A stretch of 53,509 nucleotides of DNA from an uncultured Bacteroidota bacterium (GTDB lineage Bacteria; Bacteroidota; Rhodothermia; Rhodothermales; Salinibacteraceae), in the NCBI GenBank assembly GCA_937127285.1, contig CAKZLV010000164.1, positions 1 through 53,509 on the forward strand. Direction: 5' to 3'. Positions 26,439-36,244 of this stretch are shown one piece after another (the stretch's first letter is position 1; every line of letters starts with the position of its first letter). Below the pieces are notes generated by a model. The model did no database searches, was not told where the DNA came from, and saw nothing but the letters and a program-made list of their open reading frames with translations. The translations under genes and the position numbers were made by a program.

Positions 26439-29078
26439 TCACTCTTCACTTTCGGCGGCTGCGGAAGCGCCCGGGCTTCCATCCGCGCTGCCGCCGGTCG
26501 GGGCGGCTCCGTCCGTCAGTTCCGCCTCGGCCGTGGTTTCGGTGTCGGCACCGTCTTCGGCGGTCAGTTCGTCGGGGGCTTCTCCCTTCTTGACGTCGAA
26601 GTCGAGCTCTTCACCGCTTTCGGATTGCGTGATGACCACGCGGTCTCCTTCGGAGATCTCTCCGTGGAGCATGTCCTCGGCCATCGGATCTTCGACGTAC
26701 TTTTGCAGGGCGCGCTGAAGCGGCCGGGCGCCGTACTTCTGGTCGAAGCCCTTGTCGGTCAAGAACTCCTTCGCGCTCTGGTCGAAGGTCAACTCCAGCC
26801 CCTGCTCGCGGGCGCGGGCAAAGAGATCCTCCGACATGATGTCGATGATCTCGAAGATGTTCTCCTTGTTGAGCGGGTGGAAGACGATCACGTCGTCGAT
26901 CCGGTTCAGGAACTCCGGATTGAAGACGTTCTTCAGCGCGTCCTGCACGGTCGACTTCATGGTGTTGTAGTCCATGTCGTCGCCGGCCTCGGACTGGCTG
27001 AAGCCGATGCCCTTCCCGAAGGACTTGATGTCCTGCGTCCCGATGTTGGACGTCATGATGATGATCGTATTCCGGAAGTCCACCCGGCGGCCGTTGCCGT
27101 CGGTCAGGATTCCGTCGTCGAGCACCTGGAGCAGGATGTTGAAGACGTCCGGGTGGGCCTTCTCGATCTCGTCGAGCAGCACCACCGAGTAGGGCTTGCG
27201 GCGCACCTTTTCGGTGAGCTGGCCGCCTTCCTCGTAGCCGACGTATCCCGGAGGGGCCCCCACGAGGCGGCTCACCGAGAACTTCTCCATGTACTCGCTC
27301 ATGTCGATGCGGATGAGCGATTCCTGCGAGTCGAACAGGTACTCGGTGAGCACCTTCGCGAGCTCCGTCTTACCGACGCCGGTGGGACCCAGGAAGATGA
27401 AGCTTCCGATCGGCTTCTCCGGATCCTTCAGGCCGGCGCGGGTGCGGCGGATGGCCTTGGAGAGCTTCTGGATCGCCTCGTCCTGTCCGACGACGCGCTC
27501 CTTGAGCGCCTCCTCCATCTTGAGGAGCTTCTTCTGCTCCGGCTCGCTGATCTTGTCGACCGGGATCCCGGTCATCATCGCCACAACCTGGGCGATGTCG
27601 GTGGAGGTCACGTCGTGGATCTCCGTTTCGGCCTTTTCCTCCCACTCCTTCTTGGCCGTCTCCAAGTCCTCCTGCAGGTTCTTCTCTTTGTCCCGCAGGC
27701 GGGCGGCCTCCTCGAAGCGCTGGCTCTTGACGACCTGGTTCTTCTCCTCCTTCACGTCCTCGATTTTCTCTTCGAGTTCGAGGATTTCGGGGGGCACCTT
27801 GATGTTGGAGAGGTGGACGCGCGCGCCAGCCTCGTCCATCACGTCGATTGCCTTGTCCGGCAGGAAGCGATCGGTGATGTACCGGTCGCTCAACTGCACG
27901 GCCAGCTCCAAGGCCTCCTCGGAGTACCGGACGTTGTGGTGCTCTTCGTAGTGCTTTTTGATGTTGGTGAGGATGTTGACCGTCTCTTCCGGCGTCGACG
28001 GGTCAACGATGATCTTCTGGAAGCGGCGGTCAAGAGCCCCGTCCTTCTCGATGTTCTGACGGTACTCGTCCAGCGTCGTTGCGCCGATGCACTGCAGTTC
28101 GCCCCGGGCAAGCGCCGGCTTGAACATGTTCGACGCGTCGAGGCTGCCGGAGGCACCGCCGGCGCCAACGATCGTGTGGATCTCGTCGATGAAGAGGACG
28201 ACGTCCGGGCTCTTCTCGAGCTCCTTCATCACCGCCTTCATGCGCTCTTCGAACTGGCCGCGGTACTTCGTTCCGGCCACCAGCGACGCGAGATCGAGCG
28301 TGACGATGCGCTTGTCGTAGAGCACGCGACTCACCTTGCGCTCCACGATGCGCATGGCCAGGCCCTCGGCGATGGCCGTCTTTCCGACGCCCGGTTCGCC
28401 GATGAGGACCGGGTTGTTCTTCTTGCGGCGGCTCAGAACCTGAGCCACGCGCTCGATCTCTTTCTCGCGTCCGATGATCGGATCGAGTTCGTCTTCCTCA
28501 GCCAGTTCCGTCAAGTCACGGCCAAAGTTGTCTAGCACAGGAGTTTTGCTCTTTTCCATCTTACTGCTTTCTTGTCCGTATCCCGATGACAGGCGACCGC
28601 CAGAGCCACTGCCGCTACTGCCGCTTGACGATGACGCTTTTCCGCTGATGATCGAATCGAGCTCGTTGCGTACGGCGTCGTAGGTGACCGAGAACCCCTG
28701 TTGGAGAATCTGGGCGGCAATGTTCTCGTTGTCGCGCAGCAGGCTCAAAAGCAGGTGCTCCGTTCCAATGACGTCGCTCTTGTAGAGCTTGGCCTCCAAA
28801 TACGTGATCTTGAGCACCTTTTCCGCCTGTTTCGTCAGCGGGATATTGCCCACCGACAGGGAGCTTCCCTTACTGCGAACCGTGTCTTCAACGGCCTTCT
28901 TCAGCTTCAAGAGGTCGCACCCGAGGTTGCGGAGGATCTTGACAGCAATCCCTTCGCCCTCTCGGATAATCCCCAGAAGCAAGTGCTCGGTACCGATGTA
29001 ATCGTGCCCCAGGCGAATCGCTTCCTCACGGCTGTAAGAAATGACGTCCCGGACACGGTTCGAGAAGTTACCTTCCAT
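26439..29078 (-). CDS. clpC: ATP-dependent Clp protease ATPase subunit ClpC
   Basis: The 879-residue AAA+ unfoldase works with ClpP. The double Clp N-domain occupies residues 1-150. The first AAA+ module has Walker A 'GEPGVGKT' and Walker B '[10 protein letters not shown]'. A UVR-type coiled middle region ('[21 protein letters not shown]') marks it as ClpC rather than ClpB or ClpA. The second AAA+ module has 'GPTGVGKT' and '[14 protein letters not shown]'. After the D2 small domain there is an acidic, low-complexity tail of about 55 residues that standard ClpC lacks, in line with a halophilic proteome. Start ATG at 29078 gives the typical '[13 protein letters not shown]'. Its own terminator follows. 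I saw no CtsR- or CIRCE-like operator upstream. Confidence 0.97.
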   Translation of the reverse strand: MEGNFSNRVRDVISYSREEAIRLGHDYIGTEHLLLGIIREGEGIAVKILRNLGCDLLKLKKAVEDTVRSKGSSLSVGNIPLTKQAEKVLKITYLEAKLYKSDVIGTEHLLLSLLRDNENIAAQILQQGFSVTYDAVRNELDSIISGKASSSSGSSGSGSGGRLSSGYGQESSKMEKSKTPVLDNFGRDLTELAEEDELDPIIGREKEIERVAQVLSRRKKNNPVLIGEPGVGKTAIAEGLAMRIVERKVSRVLYDKRIVTLDLASLVAGTKYRGQFEERMKAVMKELEKSPDVVLFIDEIHTIVGAGGASGSLDASNMFKPALARGELQCIGATTLDEYRQNIEKDGALDRRFQKIIVDPSTPEETVNILTNIKKHYEEHHNVRYSEEALELAVQLSDRYITDRFLPDKAIDVMDEAGARVHLSNIKVPPEILELEEKIEDVKEEKNQVVKSQRFEEAARLRDKEKNLQEDLETAKKEWEEKAETEIHDVTSTDIAQVVAMMTGIPVDKISEPEQKKLLKMEEALKERVVGQDEAIQKLSKAIRRTRAGLKDPEKPIGSFIFLGPTGVGKTELAKVLTEYLFDSQESLIRIDMSEYMEKFSVSRLVGAPPGYVGYEEGGQLTEKVRRKPYSVVLLDEIEKAHPDVFNILLQVLDDGILTDGNGRRVDFRNTIIIMTSNIGTQDIKSFGKGIGFSQSEAGDDMDYNTMKSTVQDALKNVFNPEFLNRIDDVIVFHPLNKENIFEIIDIMSEDLFARAREQGLELTFDQSAKEFLTDKGFDQKYGARPLQRALQKYVEDPMAEDMLHGEISEGDRVVITQSESGEELDFDVKKGEAPDELTAEDGADTETTAEAELTDGAAPTGGSADGSPGASAAAESEE

Positions 29079-29828
29079 ACTCAGTGGTTATCAAAGTCAG
29101 AGGCGCCACGTAGAGGCGCACACACGAAGGGGACGAAAGGGAGGATCAACCGATGCGGTAACGAACGAGTATTCCCCGCGACCGCCCACGCGACGCAACG
29201 TGCATCACAGTGCTTCTAACCAGCCCCTTCCAACCACTGTTCCTCTTAGAGTGGGACGGAAGGGTTATGAGAGCGGCGATGAGACCGGTTGCGTCGCCGA
29301 AGAGCGGGAGGGGACGACGCCTCGATGCATCCCCGGCAGGCACCCGCGCAGACGGGAAGAGGGGAAATGACCCCGTCACCGGCTGCCGTTCTGCCAGATC
29401 ACTCTACCGGACGGTCGCACCAGACCGCCCCATCGGGTCCAGTCCAGGGTTCGAGAGACACCGCCCCTCACGCAGGGCGACGAGCACAAATCTGGTGCCA
29501 GAAACAGGCATTGCCAGAACGGCAGGCCGTGTGCCGGTTGGGTGCCAGTGAGAAGCGGCGCTAATCCTCGCTTCCGCCTGCGTGTAACGATGTCGGTACC
29601 CTTCTGTCAGCGCCCTCCTGTCACCACCCTCGCGGGTCCATTGGGATGCTCTCGGTGAGATGTTTCGGAACTCGTCTCGATATCCGGGCGCAGGGGGCAC
29701 GAGGCGGGGCGTTCTTCGTTCGGAACCGCTTCGTTCGGAACCGGCGGCACCCACCTCATGGGCCGGCCGGCACGCGAACCGATCCCGAACAGGAAGTGAT
29801 AGGCGGCGAAACGTCGTCCACGAACGCG
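29079..29828. other. 750-bp gene-free region upstream of clpC
   Basis: Frames here have no protein-like composition. It should contain the clpC promoter (- strand). A 15-bp duplication lies at 29714-29743. I found no tRNA-like or other RNA fold by eye. Confidence 0.5.
29714..29743. repeat. 15-bp perfect tandem duplication
   Basis: CTTCGTTCGGAACCG occurs twice in direct tandem without mismatch, about 85 bp beyond the iron-sulfur carrier stop. Confidence 0.85.
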
Positions 29829-30185
29829 TTACGCGGCGAAGCTGGCCCCGCACCCGCACGTCTCCGTTGCGTTCGGATTGTCGAACGTGAAACCGCGCGC
29901 GTTCAGGCCGTCGTGGTAGTCGATCGTCGTCCCCATGAGGTACAGCCCGTGGCGCTTGTCCATGAAGACGGTAATGCCGTCGATGTCGAACTCCTTGTCG
30001 TGCTCGCGCTGCTTGTCGAACCCGAGCACGTAGCTCATCCCCGAGCAACCGCCGCCGCGCACGCCGACCCGCAGGCCGTAGCCGTCCGGGATTTTCTTCG
30101 TCCGCATAATCTTGCGGATTTCTTGAGCGGCGTTCGGGCTGATGTCGATGGGTACGGCCGAAGCCGTCTGCGTTGCTTCTGCCAT
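29829..30185 (-). CDS. A-type iron-sulfur carrier (IscA/SufA/ErpA family)
   Basis: The 118-residue HesB/IscA-family protein transfers Fe-S clusters to apo-targets. The three conserved cysteines are present: Cys47 in 'GGGCSGMSY', and Cys110 and Cys112 in 'TCGCGASF' at the C-terminus. I selected the ATG at 30185; the frame is open further upstream but encodes Arg-rich sequence. No suf or isc genes are adjacent, so which A-type subclass it belongs to is open. It stands alone between two gene-poor regions. Confidence 0.93.
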   Translation of the reverse strand: MAEATQTASAVPIDISPNAAQEIRKIMRTKKIPDGYGLRVGVRGGGCSGMSYVLGFDKQREHDKEFDIDGITVFMDKRHGLYLMGTTIDYHDGLNARGFTFDNPNATETCGCGASFAA

Positions 30186-30455
30186 GGACCGAGAAGAATC
30201 GATTCGTGAGAGCCGGAGCCGGCGGTGGAAGCCCCGTCGAGGCGATGCGCATTTGGTCGGAGCGATGCGCATTTGCAGGCAGGGCCGAAGCCCTCGCGCC
30301 GTCGCTCCTTGAAGCGGCTCCACCGAAAAGGCCGTTCCGGATAATTGCGCTTGCGAGTATCCATACGATCCGGTGAAAACCCCTGTTCCACTGCGCCTCC
30401 GGGCCGAGCGACGGGCGGAACCTGGGACCGGGCGGATGTGGAAGCGAGAACGGGG
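30186..30455. other. Intergenic region with a 20-bp-period repeat
   Basis: The word GCGATGCGCATTTG occurs twice 20 bp apart (about 30240-30275). No gene is seen. Confidence 0.4.
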
Positions 30456-32231
30456 TCAGCCGCCCAGGGGACGGGCGAGGACGACGGGGCGTTTGTACCG
30501 TTCGACGAGGCCTCCGGAGGCATCGACCGCATCGACGAGCACCACGTAGATGCCCACCCGCAGCGACCGGCCGCCGTCGCCGCGCCCGTCCCACACGATT
30601 TCCCCTTGCCGCCCACTCAGCCGGGCATCGGCCAGCGTGCGCACGAGGCGTCCCCGGGCGTCGAAGATGCGAACGCGAAGGACGCTGACGGGGGCCTCGA
30701 GCGCGTAGCGGATTCGCAGGGCGCGGTCCCGTTCCACCGAGAACGGCGATGGCGTCACCGTGACGCCCCCGGCAGGCACGTCGGCCGGGGCGGCCGCGGC
30801 TCCGTTGACCGCCCCCGGCGTGCCTCCGGACGGATGAGCGCTGCTCGTCCAGTTGTCGGCCGACGCCGTCGGGGCCTCGGTGCTGATCCGCTCCAGCGAG
30901 GTGCCGGTCGGGTCGACGAGGGCGTCGGCGTGCCAGTCCTCTTCATACGCCACTGCGTCCAGCACGGTGCCGTCGCCGCGGTGCAGCCGAACGACGTCCT
31001 CGTCGTTGCGCAGCCCCAGCGCGCTGCGTTCGACGGGCAGCAGAGCCACACCGGCATCGCCGAGCGGAGCCTCCGGAAAGGCCCGGGCGAGGAGAGAGGC
31101 CGTTTCCGGCGCGGCCGGTGCGGTGGGAGCGGCGAAAAGAACGGCCCATCCCGCGGGCGGGAGCCCGGCACGGCGCCCGACCCGCAGCGTGTCCGCCGTT
31201 CCGTCTTCGCGCGGCCGGTCGGTGAGCATCCAGGCCCGCAGCGACAACAGATCTCCGGTGCGGTTGCGAACCTCCACGTACTCCACCTGGTTCGGGCGGT
31301 CGTCGAAGTCGTCGGCCCGTGGGGCGATCATCAGTTCGTTGATCGCCACGTCGTCCGGGTCGGGGGGCCGGGCGACGGGGACCGAAGCGGCGGAGGCCGC
31401 ATTGCCCGACCGGTCGCGAGCCCCCGTCACCGTGGCCCGAACCGGTCGGTTGCGGCCTGCCGTCTCCACAGCGAGGATTGCCGGCTCGACGAGCTGCACC
31501 TCGTCCGCCGGCACGCCGTCCAGGTCGACGCGGATCTCGGGCACAGTCGCCGGGTCGAGGGGCTCCGAAAAGACCACCTCGACCGGTCCCGCGAGCCGGA
31601 TATCGGCGAACACCGGGGCGGGCGGTTCGCGGTCGGGGTCAAACACGCTGTTGCGGCGTCCCGGCGTGGCGCCCTGGGGAGCGGTGGACGACGCGAAGTT
31701 GAAGGCTGCCGACGGGGCGGCGGGGTCGATCCGCTCCAGCGAGGCGCCGTCGCGCGAGGCCCAGGCGTCGTCGAAGGCGACCGAGTCCAGAACCGTCGAC
31801 CCCGTCTGCAAAAGAACGACGTCGCCGCCGTTGTTGAGGGCCTCCCAGCCGGCCGGAGCGAGGAAGGGCACGCCGGGAAAGGCATCGGCGAAAGCGGTCG
31901 GGTCGCGCACGGCCACGGCGCGCCCGCCAGGCGGCAGCGGCGTCGGTCCGTCGGCGAGGGGGTCGGGACGAGCGTTGCCGTCGGCCAGCGTTACCGACTG
32001 CAGGTCGACCGTGCGGGTCGAGACGTTCAGGATCTCGACAAACTCGTTCGTGGATGGGGACGGAGCAAACTGGATCTCCGTCACGACCACGTCGCCGGGA
32101 GCAGGCGCCGTCGGGGCGCGGGCGGTCCCGGCCGGGGAGAGGCTCCCCCCAGGGCGGGGCGAACCGCCTGCGACCAGGACGGCGCAGAGAACGAGGCACG
32201 GAGAAAGAAATCGAGTGAGGGCTCCATTCAT
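30456..32231 (-). CDS. Secreted protein with two lamin-tail domains and a FlgD-like C-terminus
   Basis: The 591-residue protein has an N-terminal signal peptide ('RFLSPCLVLCAVLVAGG'). Two LTD-type beta domains follow. The first is at about residues 45-190 ('VVVTEIQFAPSPSTNEFVEILN...GASLERIDP...GATPGRRN') and the second at about 290-470 ('VAINELMIAP...VEYVEVRN...GTSLERISTEAP...GGTPGAVN'). Between them is a Big/CARDB-like segment ('GPVEVVFSEPLDPATVP'). The last ~80 residues ('VRIFDARGRLVRTL...WDGRGDGGRSLRVGIYVV') form a FlgD-Ig-like domain, often at the end of exported proteins in this phylum. Likely a cell-surface or extracellular protein. Function unknown. No enzyme domain is visible. Confidence 0.88.
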   Translation of the reverse strand: MNGALTRFLSPCLVLCAVLVAGGSPRPGGSLSPAGTARAPTAPAPGDVVVTEIQFAPSPSTNEFVEILNVSTRTVDLQSVTLADGNARPDPLADGPTPLPPGGRAVAVRDPTAFADAFPGVPFLAPAGWEALNNGGDVVLLQTGSTVLDSVAFDDAWASRDGASLERIDPAAPSAAFNFASSTAPQGATPGRRNSVFDPDREPPAPVFADIRLAGPVEVVFSEPLDPATVPEIRVDLDGVPADEVQLVEPAILAVETAGRNRPVRATVTGARDRSGNAASAASVPVARPPDPDDVAINELMIAPRADDFDDRPNQVEYVEVRNRTGDLLSLRAWMLTDRPREDGTADTLRVGRRAGLPPAGWAVLFAAPTAPAAPETASLLARAFPEAPLGDAGVALLPVERSALGLRNDEDVVRLHRGDGTVLDAVAYEEDWHADALVDPTGTSLERISTEAPTASADNWTSSAHPSGGTPGAVNGAAAAPADVPAGGVTVTPSPFSVERDRALRIRYALEAPVSVLRVRIFDARGRLVRTLADARLSGRQGEIVWDGRGDGGRSLRVGIYVVLVDAVDASGGLVERYKRPVVLARPLGG

Positions 32232-32391
32232 CGGGCTGCAGGCCGGGCGAGAGGGGCGGTAGAGGAGCGGACGTCGGTTCGGAGCTCCTCGTCAAGATGC
32301 GTGCCCGGCCGCCCCTCCGGCTCCTCCGGCCTCTCGATGCGGGTTCCGGAGATGCGGGTTGGGAGCGCTGGTTCTCAGGGTCGACGTGTTC

Positions 32392-33741
32392 TCAGGGCAG
32401 ACGGGCCGTGCTCTTCTCCTGCCCGTTCGCGGAAAAGGTCGACAGGTGACGGGAGGCCTCTTCGGTGACGTTGCTGCGGAGGTGGTTGGCGAGCACCTTC
32501 GTCATCAGGCGCGAAGTCGGGGCCAGGGCCGCCTCGTCGATGTCGAACTGGTGGTGGTGGAGCGGGTGCGTCGTCTTCGGCCCCGAGGCAGTCCCGACAC
32601 GGACGAACGCACCGGGGACGTGTTGCAGGTAGTAGGCGAAGTCCTCGCCGCCCATGCTGGACTGCTCGATATGGTGGATGGCCTGATCGCCGAACATCCC
32701 GCGGATGGTTTCTCGGACGTTCTTGACGAGCGAGCCGTCGTTGACGACGGGCGGGGCTCCGTCCTGGATCTCCAGCTTGACGCTCGCCCCGTAAAGGTCG
32801 GCCATTCGCTCGGCCGTGCGGCGCATGTGACGCCGGATCGTCCGCCGGTCCTCCGGACTGATCGTCCGCAGCGTGCCACCGAAGCTGACCACTTCGGGGA
32901 TGACGTTGTGCGCCTCGCTGCCCTTCAGGGTGCAGATGGTGAGGACGGAGGCGTTGCGGGCATCCGTTACCCGGCCGGCGAGTTGGTAGAACTGCTGCAT
33001 GATCTGGTTGGCAATCCAGACCGTGTCGGCGCCCTCGTGAGGCCGTGCGGAGTGGCCGGTGCCCTCCTGGTGGACGTGGACGTCGAACCGGTCGGACGAG
33101 GCGGTGACGGGGCCCGTGATCAGGCCGTACCGACCGACGTCGAGCGTGGGGTCGACGTGGATGCCGTAAACGGATTCCAGGCCGTCGAGGACGCCGGAGC
33201 GGATCATCAGCGGAGCGCCGCTGGGCAGGCCTTCCTCGTTCGGCTGAAAGAACACGCGAACCGACCCCGGCAGATCCTCCCGGTACTCGTTGAGCAGAAC
33301 TGCCACCCCGATGGCGACGGCTGTGTGCGCGTCATGTCCGCACAGGTGCGCCGCTCCGGGCGTTTGCGACCGGTAGGGGACGGCCTTCTGGTCTTCAGCG
33401 GGCAGGGCGTCGATGTCCGCCCGGTAGCCGATGCGGCCGCCCGGTCCGTCGCCGCCCGCCTCCCCATCTGCGTCCCCCTCTGCCTGGCCGTCCGCCTCCC
33501 CGTCGATGTCGACGTACAGCCCGGTTCCCGCCACCGGCCCCTTCACGTCCAGCCCGTAGCCCTCCAGCGTCCGGCGGACGAACGCCGAGGTGTCGTGCTC
33601 TTCCATCCCCACCTCCGGGTGCATGTGGAGGTGACGCCGCACCGCGATCAAGAGCCGGGCCAGCGACTCCTCATCGGCCACGATGTCGGAGATGGAGTCC
33701 GGGAGGCGAGCCAGATCGACGGGCGAGATCTTCGAGTGCAT
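32392..33741 (-). CDS. M20 family amidohydrolase/peptidase
   Basis: The 449-residue metallohydrolase belongs to the IAA-amino acid/hippurate hydrolase branch of M20D. Metal-site motifs are 'HMHPEVGMEE', 'YRADIDALP', 'CGHDAHTAVAIG' (bridging His and Asp), 'FFQPNEEG' (catalytic Glu) and the C-terminal 'SMGGEDFAYYL'. Usual members are about 390-400 residues. The extra length comes largely from an Asp/Glu/Gly-rich low-complexity insert at about residues 78-98 that separates the first two conserved strands. Likely cytosolic and active on N-acyl amino acids. Substrate not readable. Confidence 0.92.
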   Translation of the reverse strand: MHSKISPVDLARLPDSISDIVADEESLARLLIAVRRHLHMHPEVGMEEHDTSAFVRRTLEGYGLDVKGPVAGTGLYVDIDGEADGQAEGDADGEAGGDGPGGRIGYRADIDALPAEDQKAVPYRSQTPGAAHLCGHDAHTAVAIGVAVLLNEYREDLPGSVRVFFQPNEEGLPSGAPLMIRSGVLDGLESVYGIHVDPTLDVGRYGLITGPVTASSDRFDVHVHQEGTGHSARPHEGADTVWIANQIMQQFYQLAGRVTDARNASVLTICTLKGSEAHNVIPEVVSFGGTLRTISPEDRRTIRRHMRRTAERMADLYGASVKLEIQDGAPPVVNDGSLVKNVRETIRGMFGDQAIHHIEQSSMGGEDFAYYLQHVPGAFVRVGTASGPKTTHPLHHHQFDIDEAALAPTSRLMTKVLANHLRSNVTEEASRHLSTFSANGQEKSTARLP

Positions 33742-33979
33742 CTATCGGGTCGGGCTTGATCGGGGTGCAGCGAGTATTTTATCCTACGTTCGCCCCATCG
33801 GGGAGATTCGACCGACGCCCCGCCAGCCGAGCTTCTCCGAAGGTTTCACGCGACCAGAAGCTGCAACATCAAGCACGAACGGTCCCCGACGACCCTGTCG
33901 ACGGGGGGATTCCCGGGCGAGACGGGGAGCTCCCAACCCACCGCAGCCGTCTCACGCCCCACACGCCCATCCCCCCTCC

Positions 33980-36172
33980 CTACACGAGCCCGAATCGTTT
34001 GCGGAGGGTCCACTCGGCGGCGAGGAGGGCGAGGATGGCGGCGAGGAAGGCCGAGGCTCGCCACAGTTCGGCCTCTCGCGTTTCGGTTACGACCTGAGGG
34101 GTAAAGGTGCCCGAGGCGGCGATGCGGTTGGGCAGGTCGCCGATCTGGTCGGTGGAGAGGGCGGTGCCGCCGGAGCGGGCAGCGATCTGCCGCATGAAGG
34201 CGGCATCCGCGGTGGTCTCCCGGTACTCCAGGGTGAGCGGGCCGACGGAGAACTGGCCGCGGTCGGTGCCGAGCGAGGCGCCGCCCTGTTCGGCAGCGGC
34301 GCGGTAGGTGTAGGTGCCCTCCGGCAGCATCCCCACGTCCAGCACGTAGCGGCCGTTGCCGACCGGTTCCATCGTGTAGGGGTACTGGGTGCTGTCGGGG
34401 GCGGTCACGGTCACCTCCACCGAGGCGTCGTCGACGGGGGTGAGGCTTTCGTCGTACACTTGTCCGGTGAACTCGACGCGCTCACCGCCGCCGAAGGTCG
34501 ACTCCACGGGCCGGACGCGCACGGGTCGGTCGTCCTGCCGCACGGCCGCCCAGCGGACGAGGTTGGAGACGAGGCCGGGCCAGAGGGGGTCGGCCGAGGC
34601 GAGGTCCGACGGAAGGTTGGCCCACCGCCAGGTTCGCGTGCCGAGGAGGGCGGCCGAGCGCTGACCGGCGCGGGAGCGAAGAACGAGGAGGGGGTCGTTG
34701 AGGGCCACATCTCGAACCGTAGATCGGGCCAGAACCGTGGCGTCGGGAGGTGCCTGAAACCGGGTATCCGATGTTTCCAGTGGGGGGAGCCGGTTGAAGA
34801 GGTCGATCGAGGCTCCGTCGATATCGAAGACCGGGTGCTGGCGGCGGTCGGGCGCGGGGCGGAAGGCGGCGTCTGTGAACCCGGGCCGGAGGTCGTCGAC
34901 GGTGACGGGCAGCACGGATCCGAAGGCATCGCGCCAGGCGGTCAGGTCCGTCTGGCGGTCCAGGAAGAACACGGTCGGGCGCCCGTTTTCGGCAGCGGTG
35001 GCGACGCGGTCGACCACGCTGCCGGGCACGGCCTCGCTGGGAAACCCGGCGCACACGATCACATCAAAGGCCGATAGGTCCTCCGGCAGCGGCCCCTCCA
35101 GGAAGCGGCCGCCGGGGCGGGGCGTCCGGGCGGTGACCTCCGTGTTGGCGTTTTGCTCCAGGACGCGACGCACGGCCGCGAATGTCGGGGACGGGGCGGC
35201 CGCGAGCACGAGCACCGACCGCTTGCTTTCGAGGACGCGGACGCTGACGGAGCGGCGGTTGTTGCGCGCGGTCGCCTCCCCGGAGACGCCGGATACCTCC
35301 ACGGTCAGGCGCTGCAACCCCGCCTCGTCGGGCGTCACGGCGAGGTCGACGGGCACTTCGGCGGTCCCGGAGGGCAGGCGGACGTCCTGCGCGTCGAGCG
35401 TTTCCCCGCCGCTGCGCAGGCGGACGCTGACGGTTTCGCCGCCGGCGTCTTCGGATCGCAGGCCGACCTGCACGGGCAGTTCGGTGTCGACGTAGGCGAT
35501 GTCGTTGGTGGTGACGCGCCGCACCTGCACGTCGCGCTGCCGGGTCGTATCTCCTACGGTTACCGTGTGGATGGGGACGGGAAAGCGCTCGGCGACGTAG
35601 AGGGGGTTTCGGCCGGCGTTGTACCGCCCGTCGGAGACCAGGGCGACGCCCTGCAGGTTCTCGTCCTGAAGAGCGTCGCGGACCTGCTGCAGGGCGGCGG
35701 CGATGTTGGTTCGCGGGCCGGTAAACGACAGGGAGTCCAGGGGGGCGTCCTCCCCGAGCGTGCCGACGGCGCGGGCCCCGTCCGCCAGCGCGAAGGCCCG
35801 TTGCTCCCCGCTCAGGTCGCCGGTTTGCAGCGCGTCGGTCACAGCCCCGACGGCGGACCGCAGGCCGTCGTCGGCCGGCGGGCGGCCGGTAGCGCCCGCC
35901 GCCTGCGTCGCCGTTACGCGCAGGCTCTCGCTGTCGTCGATCAGGACGGCGAGAAGAGGCGGACGCTCGCGCTCCTCGACCTGCTGGGCAACGGGCTGAA
36001 ACAGAAGCAGGCAGATGAGCGCGAGTGCCAGGAAGCGGCAGCCGGCCAGCAGGGCCCGGCGCGGGGGAGAAAGGGCGGGGACGGTGTTTCGGTACGTCCC
36101 GTACGTCAGCCCTCCTGCGGCGACGAGGGCGAGAGCAAGCAGCCACCCGGGATATGCAAAGGAGAACGACAT
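33980..36172 (-). CDS. Large membrane-anchored VWA-type protein (BatA/aerotolerance-like)
   Basis: The 730-residue protein has two N-terminal transmembrane helices (about residues 8-27 and 40-62, with 'YPGWLLALALVAAGG' and 'CRFLALALICLLLFQP'). A von Willebrand A-like region follows, starting 'LLAVLIDDSESLRV'; the usual DxSxS reads D-D-S-E-S. Next come Ig-like domains ('PVQVGLRSEDAGGETVSVRL'), a glutamine-amidotransferase-like segment ('DVIVCAGFPSEAVPG') and a final helix ('ASAFLAAILALLAAEWTL'). This layout is common in proteins near bat operons in Bacteroidota and their relatives, but no other bat gene is adjacent here. Function is probably envelope-associated. Assignment is by architecture. 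Confidence 0.8.
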   Translation of the reverse strand: MSFSFAYPGWLLALALVAAGGLTYGTYRNTVPALSPPRRALLAGCRFLALALICLLLFQPVAQQVEERERPPLLAVLIDDSESLRVTATQAAGATGRPPADDGLRSAVGAVTDALQTGDLSGEQRAFALADGARAVGTLGEDAPLDSLSFTGPRTNIAAALQQVRDALQDENLQGVALVSDGRYNAGRNPLYVAERFPVPIHTVTVGDTTRQRDVQVRRVTTNDIAYVDTELPVQVGLRSEDAGGETVSVRLRSGGETLDAQDVRLPSGTAEVPVDLAVTPDEAGLQRLTVEVSGVSGEATARNNRRSVSVRVLESKRSVLVLAAAPSPTFAAVRRVLEQNANTEVTARTPRPGGRFLEGPLPEDLSAFDVIVCAGFPSEAVPGSVVDRVATAAENGRPTVFFLDRQTDLTAWRDAFGSVLPVTVDDLRPGFTDAAFRPAPDRRQHPVFDIDGASIDLFNRLPPLETSDTRFQAPPDATVLARSTVRDVALNDPLLVLRSRAGQRSAALLGTRTWRWANLPSDLASADPLWPGLVSNLVRWAAVRQDDRPVRVRPVESTFGGGERVEFTGQVYDESLTPVDDASVEVTVTAPDSTQYPYTMEPVGNGRYVLDVGMLPEGTYTYRAAAEQGGASLGTDRGQFSVGPLTLEYRETTADAAFMRQIAARSGGTALSTDQIGDLPNRIAASGTFTPQVVTETREAELWRASAFLAAILALLAAEWTLRKRFGLV

Positions 36173-36244
36173 GATCGGTCGAGGAGGGTCGATGCGGCAA
36201 GAAGAAGGGGGGACCGGAGGCGGACGGGACCGTCCAAGCGGTCG

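Noticed and set aside
26625-28535. Open frame of 636 codons on + opposite clpC
   Set aside because: Antisense mirror of ClpC; its Leu/Val/Asp/Arg pattern reflects the complementary codons.
30345-32468. Open frame of 707 codons on + opposite the lamin-tail protein
   Set aside because: No recognisable domain, Arg/Gly-rich; the - strand frame has a signal peptide and clear domains.
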